Source: Eunapius fragilis (lineage: Eukaryota; Porifera; Demospongiae; Spongillida; Spongillidae). Taken from it: DNA of 64,000 nt. This document shows, piece by piece, positions 51,166-63,168 of this stretch. The position numbers were made by a program, and so were the translations under genes. The stretch spans positions 4,430,736 to 4,494,735 of the forward strand of contig OY811989.1 of NCBI GenBank assembly GCA_963681505.1. The letters are read 5' to 3'. The notes beneath the pieces are model-generated. The model saw nothing but the letters and a program-made list of their open reading frames with translations. It was not told the DNA's origin and made no database searches. Position 1 is the stretch's first letter, and every line of letters begins with the position of its first letter.

Positions 51166-51562
51166 AAAGCCCTGAACCATTCATCCCAATCATTAATCAT
51201 TTCTTTTTTTTTCTCCTCCAGGCTACGATAACATCCTCCTCCAGCACAGGAGTGCTTGCTTGAAGGTGACAAGCCTCTGTCCCTTTGAGCAGCTCCTGAT
51301 GGTTGGCACCAGTGCTGGAGTCATTGTGGGCCTACCCATCCCCGTCCTGGGTCCAGACCCCCAACCCCTCCCCTACCTGACACAGGTCTTGCCCCTCCTT
51401 CAGGGTCATGTGGGTGGTGTTCAAGTGATGACCACCCTCAAAAGGGAAGGGGTGCCCTTCTTGGTGAGTGGAGGCAGTGGTTGTGAGGACTTTTTGCACA
51501 CCACCATAGCCAAGGACTTCCCAGAGACAGCAAGCTGTCTCTTGTTGTGGAAACCGTCCTAG
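44544..51562 (+). CDS. Rho guanine-nucleotide exchange factor, DH-PH plus WD40-like propeller (ARHGEF10/17 type)
   Basis: Activates Rho GTPases by GDP/GTP exchange. Exons: 44544-45728, 45907-45987, 46040-46213, 46283-46399, 46620-46877, 46952-47002, 47139-47245, 47329-47417, 47521-47642, 48062-48463, 48640-49352, 49600-49667, 49759-49895, 50739-50910, 51222-51562. Phases agree and give about 1338 residues, near the size of ARHGEF10. Residues 1-395 are a low-complexity Ser/Pro-rich N-terminus in one exon. The DH domain is at about 396-605 (VRFLLETEQSYVQSL, LSLNDLLIKPVQRIPRY), then a PH domain (KKDRFLILFSDLIICAS) to about 860. A Ser/Thr-rich insert precedes the propeller (VWMGTEGGWVHVYFAG, VFAGLGNGTIAMFAQDE, LMVGTSAGVIVGLPIP), which ends VSGG..LLLWKPS. 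A further small exon between 49,896 and 50,738 cannot be excluded. ARHGEF10 and ARHGEF17 cannot be told apart here. Confidence 0.9.
46451..46619. repeat. (CT)n microsatellite, RhoGEF intron 4
   Basis: About 165 bp of CT/TTTCT repeat that also serves as the polypyrimidine tract of the exon 5 acceptor. Confidence 0.95.
47805..48060. repeat. GT, CT and CA microsatellites, RhoGEF intron 9
   Basis: Imperfect GT (47,805-47,905), CT (47,995-48,036) and CA (48,038-48,060) runs. Confidence 0.85.
49376..49455. repeat. 24-bp tandem repeat with GTAAGG in each unit, RhoGEF intron 11
   Basis: GCTTGTAAGGACTATGGGGA plus GGG, repeated four times within 25-100 bp after the exon 11 donor. Each unit except the last contains a consensus-like 5' splice site. 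Confidence 0.85.
49906..51165. repeat. GT and CA microsatellites in RhoGEF introns 13 and 14
   Basis: GT runs at 49,906-49,978, 50,254-50,332 and 50,388-50,416; CA/TACA runs at 50,927-51,165. The stretch 50,120-50,250 is open in frame and might hold a small exon, which is unproven. Confidence 0.8.
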
Positions 51563-51607
51563 TTCAGCCTTCCTATTCCCAAAAATTTGTAATGTGTACC
51601 GTTGATA

Positions 51608-51613
51608 AATAAA
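51608..51613 (+). terminator. Candidate poly(A) signal of the RhoGEF gene
   Basis: AATAAA 46 bases after the stop, overlapping a second AATAAA. Confidence 0.7.
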
Positions 51614-51918
51614 TAAAAAATATCCACTGTTGTTATCCAAATTGTGTTCAGGTTTTTCCAGTACTGCAAATGTTATCTGTTATGAATATGCCTTCCATTA
51701 AGTGGTCATTGATGGTTATTAATAACCTATCTCGAATAGAATAGTGGTTTTAGATGTATTGTGCTGATCTCATTCAACAATTGCACAACAGCTTCTCTTA
51801 AAAATTAATGACGGTTTAATGTGTAGTGAGGGTACCCCCCCCACCCTTGCACCTTGGATTAATGTGTGAGCACCACTTGATTTGCTTTGAACATCAGCAC
51901 AACAGCATGAAGAAGACT

Positions 51919-51956
<38 letters not shown>

Positions 51957-52076
51957 CACAAACCACTCATATAGGTCACAGATGTGAACAATTAAAAAGA
52001 AAAAGATTTTGGGAAGAGTAACAATGCTCTACTGGAGAAGCAAAGTGCCCCTCGCACTCTGTAAAGAACCTCGGCA

Positions 52077-54666
52077 TTAAAGTGAATCAAGAGACTCCGA
52101 GGCGTCAGAGATGCTTCTGATGTTGGTGAGCAAGAGGGGACACGACACAACGCCAGCCCCCGCCCGACATGTCTTCATTGGGGCCACCATCTTCCAGGTG
52201 TCTGTCGCAGGTGAGTACATCTCAGCCGTGTTCAAATAAGACGTCCCGTCGTGACCTCCCACGGCAAACATGTGGCCGCCCAGTGCAGCCAGCCCCACCC
52301 CCCCTCTGCACACGTGCATGGATCGAACCAGCGTCCACGTGTTGGTCTGGGGATCGTACCTGTGGGGGAAGACAAAGGAGAGGGCATTATGGAGGAGGGA
52401 TCATAACTGTAATTTAAAAAAAAAAAAGAGCCATTCATTTAAAATTCAAAGGGTGCCCCTCAAAACTAAATTATTGCAACAGCCAAGGATCCCTTGGTAG
52501 CAATTGATTAGTCTACCACATTGACTGTGAGAAGCCACTGGAGGTGTGAGAGAAACATTATCCAACTATAGGAGGTCTGTTATCCCACACACCTGGACAC
52601 ACCACACACACACACAGCTCCAATTATTCTTTAATCTCTCACATTCCACCTCGTACTCTCCACACTATTCCCATACCCCTTCACACTATCCCCACACCAC
52701 CTCGTACCCTCCACACTATCCTCACTCCACCTTGTACCTCTCCACCTCATACCCTCCACACTATCCTCACACTCCACCTTGTACCGTCCACACTATCCCC
52801 ACACTCCACCTTGTACCTCTCCACACTATCCTCACACTCCACCTTGTACTTCTCCACACTCCACCCTGTACCTCTCCACACTATCACCACACTCCACCTC
52901 ATACCTCTCCACACTATCCAGCGGCGAAGCATCGTCAAATCCCCCCACTGCATACAGGTACCCATTAAGGGCAGCCAGGCCCACCCCTGCACGTCTCTTG
53001 GCCATAGGTGTGACCTCCATCCACTTGTTGGTGTGTGGGTCATAGCGTTCCATCGTCTGGAGAGAAGTGCTCCCATCATTGCCCCCGCATGCGTACAGGT
53101 ATCTGCCCAGAGTAGCCACACCCACACCACCTCGCGAGGTACGCAGGGGGGATATCTCCACCCACTCATTGGACTCTGGGTCGTAGCGTTCCACTGTTCT
53201 GTAGCAGTTAACGTCATCAAGGCCACCTGTTATATGTGCGTGTGTGTGTGGATGTGTGTATGTGTGTGTGTGTGTGTGTGTAGGTGGGACTGTGGTTATG
53301 CAAGCTTAGCAGGAGAGAGACAGGAGGACTAGTGGTCAACTCCTTTACATGCAACATCCCTCAGCTCTCTCACAAGCACAAACACACACACATACACACA
53401 CATACACACACACAGGGGGGGTGGGGGCACAAGCGCTTGTGTACCTATGGCGTACATGGGACCCCCCAGGGTGCCCACGGCTATCCCCCTCCTCAGGGTC
53501 TTCATGGGCTGCACGTACTCCCACTTTCCAACCTTGGGGTCGTAGCACTCCACAGAGTTTAGGTGCTGGTTCCCATCGTGCCCGCCCACAGCGTACAGCT
53601 TCCCGCCCAAGCAGGCCACTCCCACGTGCCTCCTCCTGGAACGTAGCTCCGGTCCCTCGTACCACGCATTGGCGAGGAAGTCGAAGCACTCGACACTGTT
53701 GAACGGTTCCCCTACGGCACCCCGCCCACCAATGGCAAAGAGGACACCCACAGTGGACTTCCGCGGTTGGAAGCAGGTTCGGGGGTTGTGCCAGTACTGA
53801 TCGGGCATTAAATGGAAATTTTTGGCCTCGTCCAAGAGGTCCCTGCATTCGAGGCTTTTCTTGACGTACTGGTGGGTCTCCACCTCCGTGGCGAGGAAGG
53901 AGGGGGACAGAAGGGGCAGTCGCACGGCCCTGAGGAGGCTCGGGAGGTGTTCCTTGCGGGGCTCCGGGTCGTGTTCGAGCCACGCGAGCACGGCCCGAAA
54001 GACGTCCTCTTCGGATCGCACGTTGACGTCGCCACTGTCGATGAGGGCGGCAAGTTCGTCTCCCGCGATTCCCGGAAACTCCTCGCTCTTGACGGCGTCC
54101 ATGAAGTGGTTCCTGAAGTAGCAAGAGGCCTTCTCCACTAGCTTTGCGCAACCATGGGTACGCGCGAAGCTCCGTATACCGAGGCAGTTGGACGGGTGAA
54201 GCTGGCCTATCAGAAACTTGCCGCACGCCTCCCTGACCGCGGGAAAGTCGAAGAGCGATGCTGCCGTGAGCAGGGACTGGACGTTGGCAACCGTTATCTC
54301 CAGCCTGGAAGTGTAGGCGAACTCAACCAGGAGCTTCATGGCCGCGTACTCGACGTCCTTGAGAAGTACCACGTCTTGCCGGGACTCGCGCATGTCCCCC
54401 GCGAACATTGAATAGAAGTAGTGACTGCTCGAGGCCAGGACGAGCTTGTGGGCGGGGAGGGTCTTCCCCTCCACCTCCAACACCACGTCGCACAGCTTTC
54501 CGTCCCGTCGCATCTGCTGGATGAGTTCGAACGCTTCAGAGGAGTGCTCCTTGGAGAGAAACTGGAGGACACCCTTGCTGGAGGACTCCTTGTTGATATT
54601 GAGTTCGCCTGTGGTGGTCTCCTTCTCCGGCAAAGTAGGAGCAAACGAGGTTCCGTTTGCGTCCAT
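52077..54666 (-). CDS. KLHL8: Kelch-like protein 8 (BTB-BACK-Kelch), 3 exons
   Basis: KLHL proteins are substrate adaptors of CUL3 ubiquitin ligases. Exons (minus): 53445-54666, 52905-53226, 52077-52359; 608 residues versus about 620 in vertebrates. BTB at about 57-165 (GKLCDVVLEVEGKTLPAHKL), BACK at about 170-300 (HPSNCLGIRSFARTHG, KKSLECRDLLDEAKNFHL), then six Kelch blades (RRRHVGVACLGGKLYAVGG, NDGSTSLQTMERYDPHTNKW, FAVGGHDGTSYLNTAEMY). CRDLLDEA.NYHL-type and GGRG..GEPF.S.EC-type segments and the CRAGAGV end agree with KLHL8 over other KLHLs. The start at 54666 faces the TRMT9B-like start at 54726. Intron 2 carries a minisatellite derived from the end of exon 2. Confidence 0.92.
52600..52905. 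repeat. Minisatellite built on the KLHL8 exon 2 donor
   Basis: On the gene strand the exon ends GATAGTGTGGAGAG followed by GTATGAGG. In the first 250 bases of intron 2, GATAGTGTGGAGAGGTAC or a close variant comes back about seven times, separated by AAGGTGGAGTGTG. Confidence 0.8.
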
Positions 54667-54725
54667 GTACGATTATTATCTGCAAGTAATTGCCGCAAAT
54701 TGTGACGTCACGCGGGATAAGTTTG
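54667..54725. promoter_or_regulatory. Bidirectional promoter / shared 5' region, KLHL8 and TRMT9B-like
   Basis: Only 59 bases separate the two opposing start codons. The interval includes GTGACGTCACG, a full CRE-like palindrome (TGACGTCA) at about 54,701-54,708. Transcription starts must overlap the genes or lie inside this stretch. Confidence 0.7.
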
Positions 54726-55829
54726 ATGGACGCCGACGTGGAGCAAACGCACGTGCACAATGTGTACTCTCAGATAGCGCCACACTTTAGTGACACTAGG
54801 TACAAACCCTGGCCCAGGATAGAGGAGTTCCTCAATTCACAGCCTTCTGGTAGCTTAATAGCAGATGTTGGTAAGGGTGACGTCGGTCCAAGAATTCAAG
54901 GCATGTGAGTAAAATTTAAATTTCTATTTTTTTTTTAGGGTGCGGTAATGGCAAATATCTCGGGCTAAACCGTCAAGCGTACAAGATTGGCTCTGATATC
55001 TGCCCGGAACTGGTTGCCATAGCGCGACATCGCGGTCACGAGGTCGCCGTGTGCGATTGCCTGCGCCTTCCTTACAGGGCGGACCTGTTTGATGCCGTCA
55101 TCTGCATCGCGGTGATCCACCACCTGTCGACCGAGGAGCGTCGGATAGCGGCCCTGCGAGAGCTCACCCGGATATTGAGGCCAGGCGGGAGGCTGCTTGT
55201 GTACGTGTGGGCTATGGAACAGGACGGGAAGAAGGTGTGTGCACTAGTGCTGATGTGACCTACGGCAGGCACACTGACTCTCCTTTCTCTTTCCTCCACC
55301 TCAGTTCGATCGCCAAGACGTTTTGGTCCCGTGGCACCTTCAACCCAAGTATTCCAGGGGTGCGGATCTGAAAGTTACGTCATCGGCCATGACGGTGTTG
55401 CAGTCGGGTAGGCGCGGCAGGCGCGGGAAGCGGGCGGAATCTGCGCCCACACCATGTTGCACCACTCGAGTTCCATCTCCTGTGCCGTTATACCCTGATC
55501 GGGCCTATGCAGACAACACTGTGAGACAGTGCGCTGAAAAACAGGTACAGCAGGACCGTGGGGTGGTTGAGCCTCTTCAGACTAGCACATTGGAGGATTC
55601 ACTTCCTATGCAACATGGCAAGGTAGAACTCTCTCCAAACGAGGAGGGGAGTGAGGATCGCAATGACCCTGGCTTAAGAGAACTTGGATACCAAACATTC
55701 CTACGCTATTATCATGTCTTCCAGCGAGGGGAACTCTTACGCTTGTTTGCACGCGACATCAGTGATTTGGTTGTTACAGAAGAGGTGTTTGACCATGACA
55801 ACTGGTGTGTCACGGCGCAGAAGGTGTAA
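54726..55829 (+). CDS. TRMT9B: tRNA wobble-uridine methyltransferase, TRM9/TRMT9B/ALKBH8-MT type
   Basis: SAM-dependent methyltransferases of this type finish the 5-methoxycarbonylmethyl group on wobble uridines of some tRNAs. Exons: 54726-54870, 54939-55234, 55305-55829; 321 residues. Near the start [20 protein letters not shown] and PWPRIEEFL, then the SAM-binding motif [12 protein letters not shown] (about 46-57), [34 protein letters not shown] and QDVLVPWH. A Ser-rich linker precedes the carboxy block [26 protein letters not shown], which is found in TRMT9B and TRM9 proteins. No AlkB or RRM domain is present, so it is TRMT9B-like and not full ALKBH8. Tail-to-tail with the next gene, with 59 bases between stops. 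Confidence 0.88.
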
Positions 55830-55888
55830 AAATAGTAATTTAGAAATGTATTATTTGCAACAAATCACAGACAGAACAGACATGAGCG

Positions 55889-56515
55889 CTACTGTGGCGC
55901 GTTTCTCGCTTCGGCGGCCGCCGCAGGAGGTTGGGCTTGTGCCGGATGGCCGTCTCGGATGTGCACTTCTGCTTCAGTGTACGCCGGCGGCTGGCCCTGA
56001 GAGCAAGCGTATGAGGGCGGGGCATCTTCTAGTGCTCTCCTCTCTTCCAGGACGCGGCGGTAACTGTAGGCGACGGAGTGCGGATAGTCCTTGTAACTCC
56101 TGCATTTGATGAGTATACAGATTATGAGGATGACGAGTACGACCACTAGGACGATGAAGAAAACTGGAATACTGATCCCCAGACCGATCGACAGACTGTA
56201 CACGTTTGGGACGGAGGAAAAACTTAAATGTAAAGATGGCGTCTGTTAATAATCCTTACTAAGGATTGCAGCATGTCAGATAACCGTCACCAGAAGCACA
56301 GCAGTACTTGGCGTAGTTCGGGTCCCCCTCCCGAGGGCATGTGAATGATCGTAATTTACATTCTGCCTCATCTATTATGCTCTCTCCCCTAACTGTTGGG
56401 GGAAGACAGTTGACATGGAAAGAGAAGTTGTGGGAGTGGAAAAAAAAAAAAAAACATCACATTTACCGTGTTGCAAATGGCTGACCACAAGAAGCAGTGA
56501 TAGGGACAATAACAT
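55889..56515 (-). CDS. Small type I membrane protein with Cys-rich ectodomain and PPxY tail (Shisa/WBP1/VOPP1-like)
   Basis: Exons (minus): 56467-56515, 56260-56392, 55889-56195; introns of 74 and 64 bp; 162 residues. Order: signal peptide (MLLSLSLLLVVSHLQH), short Cys-rich ectodomain (AKYCCASGDGYLTCCNPY), one membrane helix (about 65-90: PVFFIVLVVVLVILIICIL), then a cytosolic tail with two WW-domain ligands, PPSY and PPAY. This is the layout of Shisa, WBP1 and VOPP1 proteins, which recruit WW-domain ubiquitin ligases or traffic in endosomes. Orthology cannot be fixed by eye. Head-to-head with UFM1. Confidence 0.75.
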
Positions 56516-56640
56516 TGTGAAACGCTCGTTTTTGTTTACTTCCGCATCAGATGATTGTGGTATTGTCGTAATGATCTCTCTATTTAGCCGGCTTTTAGTA
56601 ATATTGTACTGCAGGAACAAAAGTTTCTTATTTGGAAATT
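56516..56640. promoter_or_regulatory. Shared 5' region between the Shisa/WBP1-like gene and UFM1
   Basis: About 125 bases separate the minus-strand ATG at 56515 from the UFM1 start. No TATA box seen. Likely bidirectional. Confidence 0.5.
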
Positions 56641-57137
<497 letters not shown>

Positions 57138-57260
57138 CAGCTTGAAGTATCAATTTTGGTTGAAGAAAAAAAAAATGGTTGTGCACAATTCATTCATAAT
57201 TCATTTACACAACATAAGTGAGAAGCGGAAGGTAGGACGTGGGAGGAGTTATACACAGAT

Positions 57261-59527
57261 TTATGTACTGGTTAGTTCTGCGATATACGCATGGACCAAG
57301 TGTCGATATTCACTGATGGAGTAGTCCTCTGGCATCGGAAGACGTGCACAGCACTGGGCCATGTCCCTTATAGTACTGAAGGATGTGCCGCTGTTTGTTA
57401 GGGAGCACTACAGAGGGTGGTGTGGGGTGGAGATAGTTGGCGAGGTAGATGGTGGATAGCTGTGGTACCCCCTTACCTTTAGTTCAACCACAGTTCTGAT
57501 GTATGCGGCTACTCTCTTGGACATCTCAGCCTGACAAAGCCTAGATGAGGAGAGTCGTGGTGTGATAGATAACAAGCATATACACAATTACACACACAAA
57601 TTACACATGCACACACAATTACACACACAATTATACATGCACACAATTACACGCACAACTACACACACACAATTACACATGCACACACACACACCACAAT
57701 TACACACACAAATTACACATGCACACAATTACACACACAACTACACACACAATTACACACACACACACACACACACACACAATTACACATGCACACACAC
57801 AATTACACATGCACACACATACTTACACTTCCTTGGCTGAAGGTGTGGGAACTTGTTGGATACGATGGCAGAGGTCAACTAACTTCACCAAAAGCTCCTC
57901 TATCAAGTGTAATGTGATCTAAACCACACACCCAGTCAAGATAAAAGGAATGATGAAAGGCATATGATGCTTACTCTGTCAGGTAATGACTTCATTTCCT
58001 CTGAGAGATGAAGATATTCCAGGTACACCTGCAAAGATGAGGGTATGGTCAGAAATAAAGTGGGAGCATTTGAATAGGGGTGTGTAGGTTGCCCATAGCA
58101 AAAATGACATAGCATGTACTAAACATATGCAGGGGGGGGGGCAATATCCTCACCCCCCGCCCCCATTTCACAAAAGGAGCCCCGCCCCCATTTTACCTAA
58201 CAACTTGTTAATTAATATTTTGGCTTCGAACTTGAAGGCCATATATAGCCTCTATTCATTGTTATTGTAAAAAGCAAAAAGTAATAATTACTAATGAAAT
58301 AATTAGGATCCCCTGAGCTCATTCCAATACACATGTACCTCTGCTTTGATGAGGCTAACTTACCTGTCCTTTGACCTCCCAGCCTTCTATCAACTCAACA
58401 TGTTCAGGGATTGACAGCTGCTGTAGATAATCCAGGACTTGTTCTGTTTCATCTGTTATACACACACTGTTGATGAGAACTCACCAATCCCCCTCCCCTC
58501 CCACCCTCCTCCCAATGTACATTATTATCACTGTACATATGTAATCTGCTTTAGCTGAAGTATTGGAACATGTCAGCTAGCACATCATGTTCGTACCAAC
58601 CAGTGACCAGCAGTGGGAACTGTTATGATGGATGAGCACTAGGGAAGCATCAATGTGACCCCCCTTATGATGGATGGGCACTAGGGAAGCATCAATGTGA
58701 CCCCCTTATGATGGATGGGCACTAGGGAAGCATCAATGTGACCCCCTTATGATGGATGGGCACTAGGGAAGCATCAATGTGACCCCCTTATGATGGATGG
58801 GCACTAGGGAAGCATCAATGTGACCCCCTTATGATGGATGGGCACTAGGGCAACATCTATGTGACCCCCTTATGATGGATGGGCACTAGGGAAGCATCAA
58901 TGTGACCCCCTTATGATGGATGGGCACTAGGGAAGCATCAATGTGACCCCCTTATGATGGATGGGCACTAGGGCAACATCTATGTGACCCCCTTATGATG
59001 GATGGGCACTAGGGAAGCATCAATGTGACCCCCTTATGATGGATGGGCACTAGGGAAGCATCAATGTGACCCCCTTATGATGGATGGGCACTAGGGCAAC
59101 ATCTATGTGACCCCCTTATGATGGATGGGCACTAGGGAAGCATCAATGTGACCCCCTTATGATGGATGGGCACTAGGGAAGCATCAATGTGACCCCCTTA
59201 TGATGGATGGGCACTAGGGAAGCATCAATGTGACCCCCTTATGATGGATGGGCACTAGGGAAGCATCAATGTGACCCCCTTATGATGGATGGGCACTAGG
59301 GAAGCATCAATGTGACCCCCTTATGATGGATGGGCACTAGGGCAACATCTATGTGACCCCTTACAGTACAACTGGCTGCAATTCATTCAATACAATTCAA
59401 TTCAATGCGAATGAAGATAGACCAGGTTTTCAACCAGATTTTTTTCTGGTCGTGCAATGGCAGGTATTTCCCCACAATAACCCCTCTCACCTCATGCTAC
59501 AACTGCACACACAACGGACGAGGCTTT

Positions 59528-59558
<31 letters not shown>

Positions 59559-59952
59559 ATACCCCTTTCTACATATGCCATTGATGATGTAATCAGCCAC
59601 ACACCATTGATGATGTAATCAGCCACACACCATTGATGATGTAATCAGCCACACCATTGATGATGTAATCAGCCACACACCATTGATGATGTAATCAGCC
59701 ACACACCATTGATGATGTAATCAGCCACATACCATTGATGATGTAATCAGCCACAAGGTGCTCCATGATAACACTATGAGCTGCGTCCCACTGTTCTGCC
59801 CTTATAAGGTGTGACGCCTCTACGTCATATAGCTTCTCATAGTGTGCTCGCTGAGCCTATGGGAGGGAGGGGAGGGGAGGAGGGGGATGTCAGCAATGGT
59901 GATGGACAATAATGTGAGACAGTGCTGGTATGTACAATACTTATAACTGCAT

Positions 59953-59994
<42 letters not shown>

Positions 59995-62900
59995 TACATG
60001 ATATACACGCACAAGTACATGTACACATATACACATACATATATGAGTATACATATATATACAACTACACATACACACATATACACATACACATAGGAAC
60101 ACACACACACACACCACATACCCCATACCCACCTTAGCTCGGTACACCCACTGTTCAGGGACTTTGAGCCTCTCGATGACAAAACCCTCTGCCTCACTGA
60201 GATCCTCCTCCGCTGATGTCTGGCGCCCCAGGACCCCGGCCACTGCCTCCTCCCTCTGCACACGGTCCCTCAGGTGTAGCAACACAAGCACTGCCCACTG
60301 CCACAGGCCCAATGACTCCAGCTGGGCTGCATAGCCGCAGTGAAGGGAACCCAGAGGGGCGGGGTCAAGATGTCTGTAGCCTAGAGCACTAAGGGTACAC
60401 CACAAGTGCCAGCTGCAGAGGTAGGGGGAGGGGAGGAGGAGGGGAGAGGAGGAGAGGAAGGAGGGGAGGAGAAGGGGAGGAGGAGGAGGGAGGAGGAGGA
60501 GGAGGAGAAGGAGGAGGAGAAGAGGAGGAGGAGGGGAGAGGAATATATGTAGATAAAAATTTCCCAACACCTTATCATGTTACAGATATGTCTTTCATGC
60601 TAACCAACCAGACAGGTTCAATCCAATGCCTCGCACAGAAGTCTATAAATTTATATGCAGCAACTGAATTTCATGAAGGTGGAATTCTTTTACAGATGTA
60701 TCAGATGAACCCCATCCATCAAATATCACGCCAGTGCAACTCTTTCATCAGGCCCCAATGGGATCACCCTTAAGGGAACACCCTATTGTAACGTCAGTAT
60801 GCATTCCATGGACATCCAAAAAGACCCATAGGCTCTCTCTCTCACTATCTTTCTGGAGCACCACTCAAACCACAATCACACACATGTACTGTGTTCATTT
60901 AGTGTGCAGAACAGTCTTATTTATTACGCAAGTCCTGCACATGTAAACTGACGTGCCAGATGACTGCATTGTATGCCACTCCACAGAACTTCCCAGTGGA
61001 AACAAAACCAACCTAAGCCTGAAGTCTAGGAGATATGGAGTGGAGGCAGCTGGGTCAATGGTGGCATCTAAATTGTAGTCCCGCGAACAGTACAGCCGAA
61101 GCAGATGATAGCATGTGTCCAGAACTGGTTCACCCGTGACAGTAACTGGTCCTGAGGCATACGCAGGCCATGGGGGTGGGGCATAGGGTTCTTGTGCCTC
61201 AGGGGTCTGCTGGTGTGAGGAGGGATGAGGAGAGGGAAGAGGGTAAAGATGGAGGAGGGGAGGGATGAAGGTAAAGATGGAGGAGGGGAGAGATGAAGGC
61301 AAAGATGGAGGAGGGGAGGGATGAAGGCAAAGATGGAGGAGGGGAGGGATGAAGGCAAAGATGGAGGAGGGGAGGGATGAAGGCAAAGATGGAGGAGGGG
61401 AGAGATGAGGGCAAAGATGGAGGAGGGGAGAGATGAAGGCAAAGATGGAGGAGGGGAGAGATGAGGGCAAAGATGGAGAAGGGGAGGGATGAAGGCAAAG
61501 ATGGAGGAGGGGAGGGATGAAGGCAAAGATGGAGGAGGGGAGGGATGAAGGCAAAGATGGAGGAGGGGAGGGATGAGGGGTAAAGATGGAGGAGGGGAGG
61601 GATGAAGGCAAAGATGGAGGAGGGGAGGGATGAAGGCAAAGATGGAGGAGGGGAGGGATGAAGGCAAAGATGGAGGAGGGGAGAGATGAAGGCAAAGATG
61701 GAGGAGGGGAGGGATGAAGGCAAAGATGGAGGAGGGGAGGGATGAAGGCAAAGATGGAGGAGGGGAGGGATGAAGGCAAAGATGGAGGAGGGGAGGGATG
61801 AAGGCAAAGATGGAGGAGGGGAGGGATGAGGGGTAAAGATGGAGGAGGGGAGGGATGAAGGCAAAGATGGAGGAGGGGAGAGATGAGGGCAAAGATGGAG
61901 GAGGGGAGGAGGGAGGGATGGGGTGGGGAGGGATGAGGGCAAGGGTGATGTTCCATTGCACAATAAGTCGACAAAAAAATATCTCCCAAGGTTACCTCAA
62001 ATGCTTGTGTGTATCTTCGAGTCACCTCCCTGATGGACGTAAAGGTGTCACTCTCATACCACAGATGGATAGCAAACACCCTCTTCCAGTCCAGTTCCTC
62101 GCAGACATTGAAGTGTAAAGCATTCCAGTACATCTTCCCTGCCAAAAGGCAGTAGACCTTCAGACGCTCCTCACTGATATACTTGTGGTTCTAGGGTGAG
62201 GCAGGTAAGAAAGGGGTTAATGTGTACACGTACAAGTGAGAAAATTAATGGAGTTGTGGGTTGGGTTGGGGTGAGGGTGGGGGTGAGGGTGGGGTGAGGG
62301 TGGGGTGAGGGTGGGGTGGGGTGGGGTTGGGGTGAGGGTGGGGGTGAGGGTGGGGTGAGGGTGGGGTGAGGGTGAGGTGGGGGTGAGGGTGGGGTGGGGT
62401 GGGGTGGGGTGAGGGTGGGGTGGGGATGAGGGTGGGGTGGGGTGAGGGTGGGGTGGGGGTGAGGGTGGGGTGGGGGTGAGGGTGGGGTGGGGTGAGGGTG
62501 AGGGTGGGGTGGGGGTGAGGGTGGGGTGGGGGTGAGGATGGGGTGGGGTGGGGGTGAGGGTGGGGTGGGGTGGGGGTGAGGGTGGGGTGAGGGTGGGGTG
62601 GGGTGGGGGTGAGGGTGGGGTGGGGTGGGGGTGAGGGTGGGGTGGGGTGGGGTGGGGTGGGGTGGGGTGGGGTGGGGTGGGGTGGGGTGGGGTGGGGTGG
62701 GGTGGGGTGGGGTGGGGTGGAGTAGTGGACTTAAAATATTCTTGTCACATGCATATCCTGAACAGTATGAAATAGCACTGGAGAAAGTGTGACTTGGGGG
62801 GGGGAGGTGGGGGAGAGGGGAGGGAGTAGGGAGAGGGAAGGGAGTAGGGAGAGGGAGGGGAAGAGGATACGTGTCTTACTGCATTTTCCCACACTGACAG

Positions 62901-63110
62901 CTGATTGGAGAGGTACTCCCGGGACGAAGCAGACTGGGCAAACAGGAGTAGTGCCAAGCGATGGTCCCTATGCTTGTGACAGAGTGCCTGTGCAGCTGAC
63001 AGCTGCTGCCCTGTGAGCAGGCTGAACAGGGACCTCATGTAGCCTTCCTCCTGCTGTGGTGGAAAGGTGAGGGGGAAAGAGGTGATGGCAAGGAGAATGG
63101 TCATGGACAG

Positions 63111-63168
<58 letters not shown>

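Noticed and set aside
57391-57407. NUP98 last exon starting at 57390
   Set aside because: That acceptor gives the wrong phase. The AG giving exon start 57407 keeps the frame that reads into ARLPMPEDYS and the stop.
58625-59360. CRISPR array
   Set aside because: A plain tandem repeat of a 41-bp unit in a NUP98 intron, with no spacers.
60895-62145. 416-codon minus-strand frame rich in Pro and Ser
   Set aside because: It crosses two NUP98 exons and the 27-bp intronic repeat, whose period is divisible by three. Splice sites on both sides and homology end at the exon borders.
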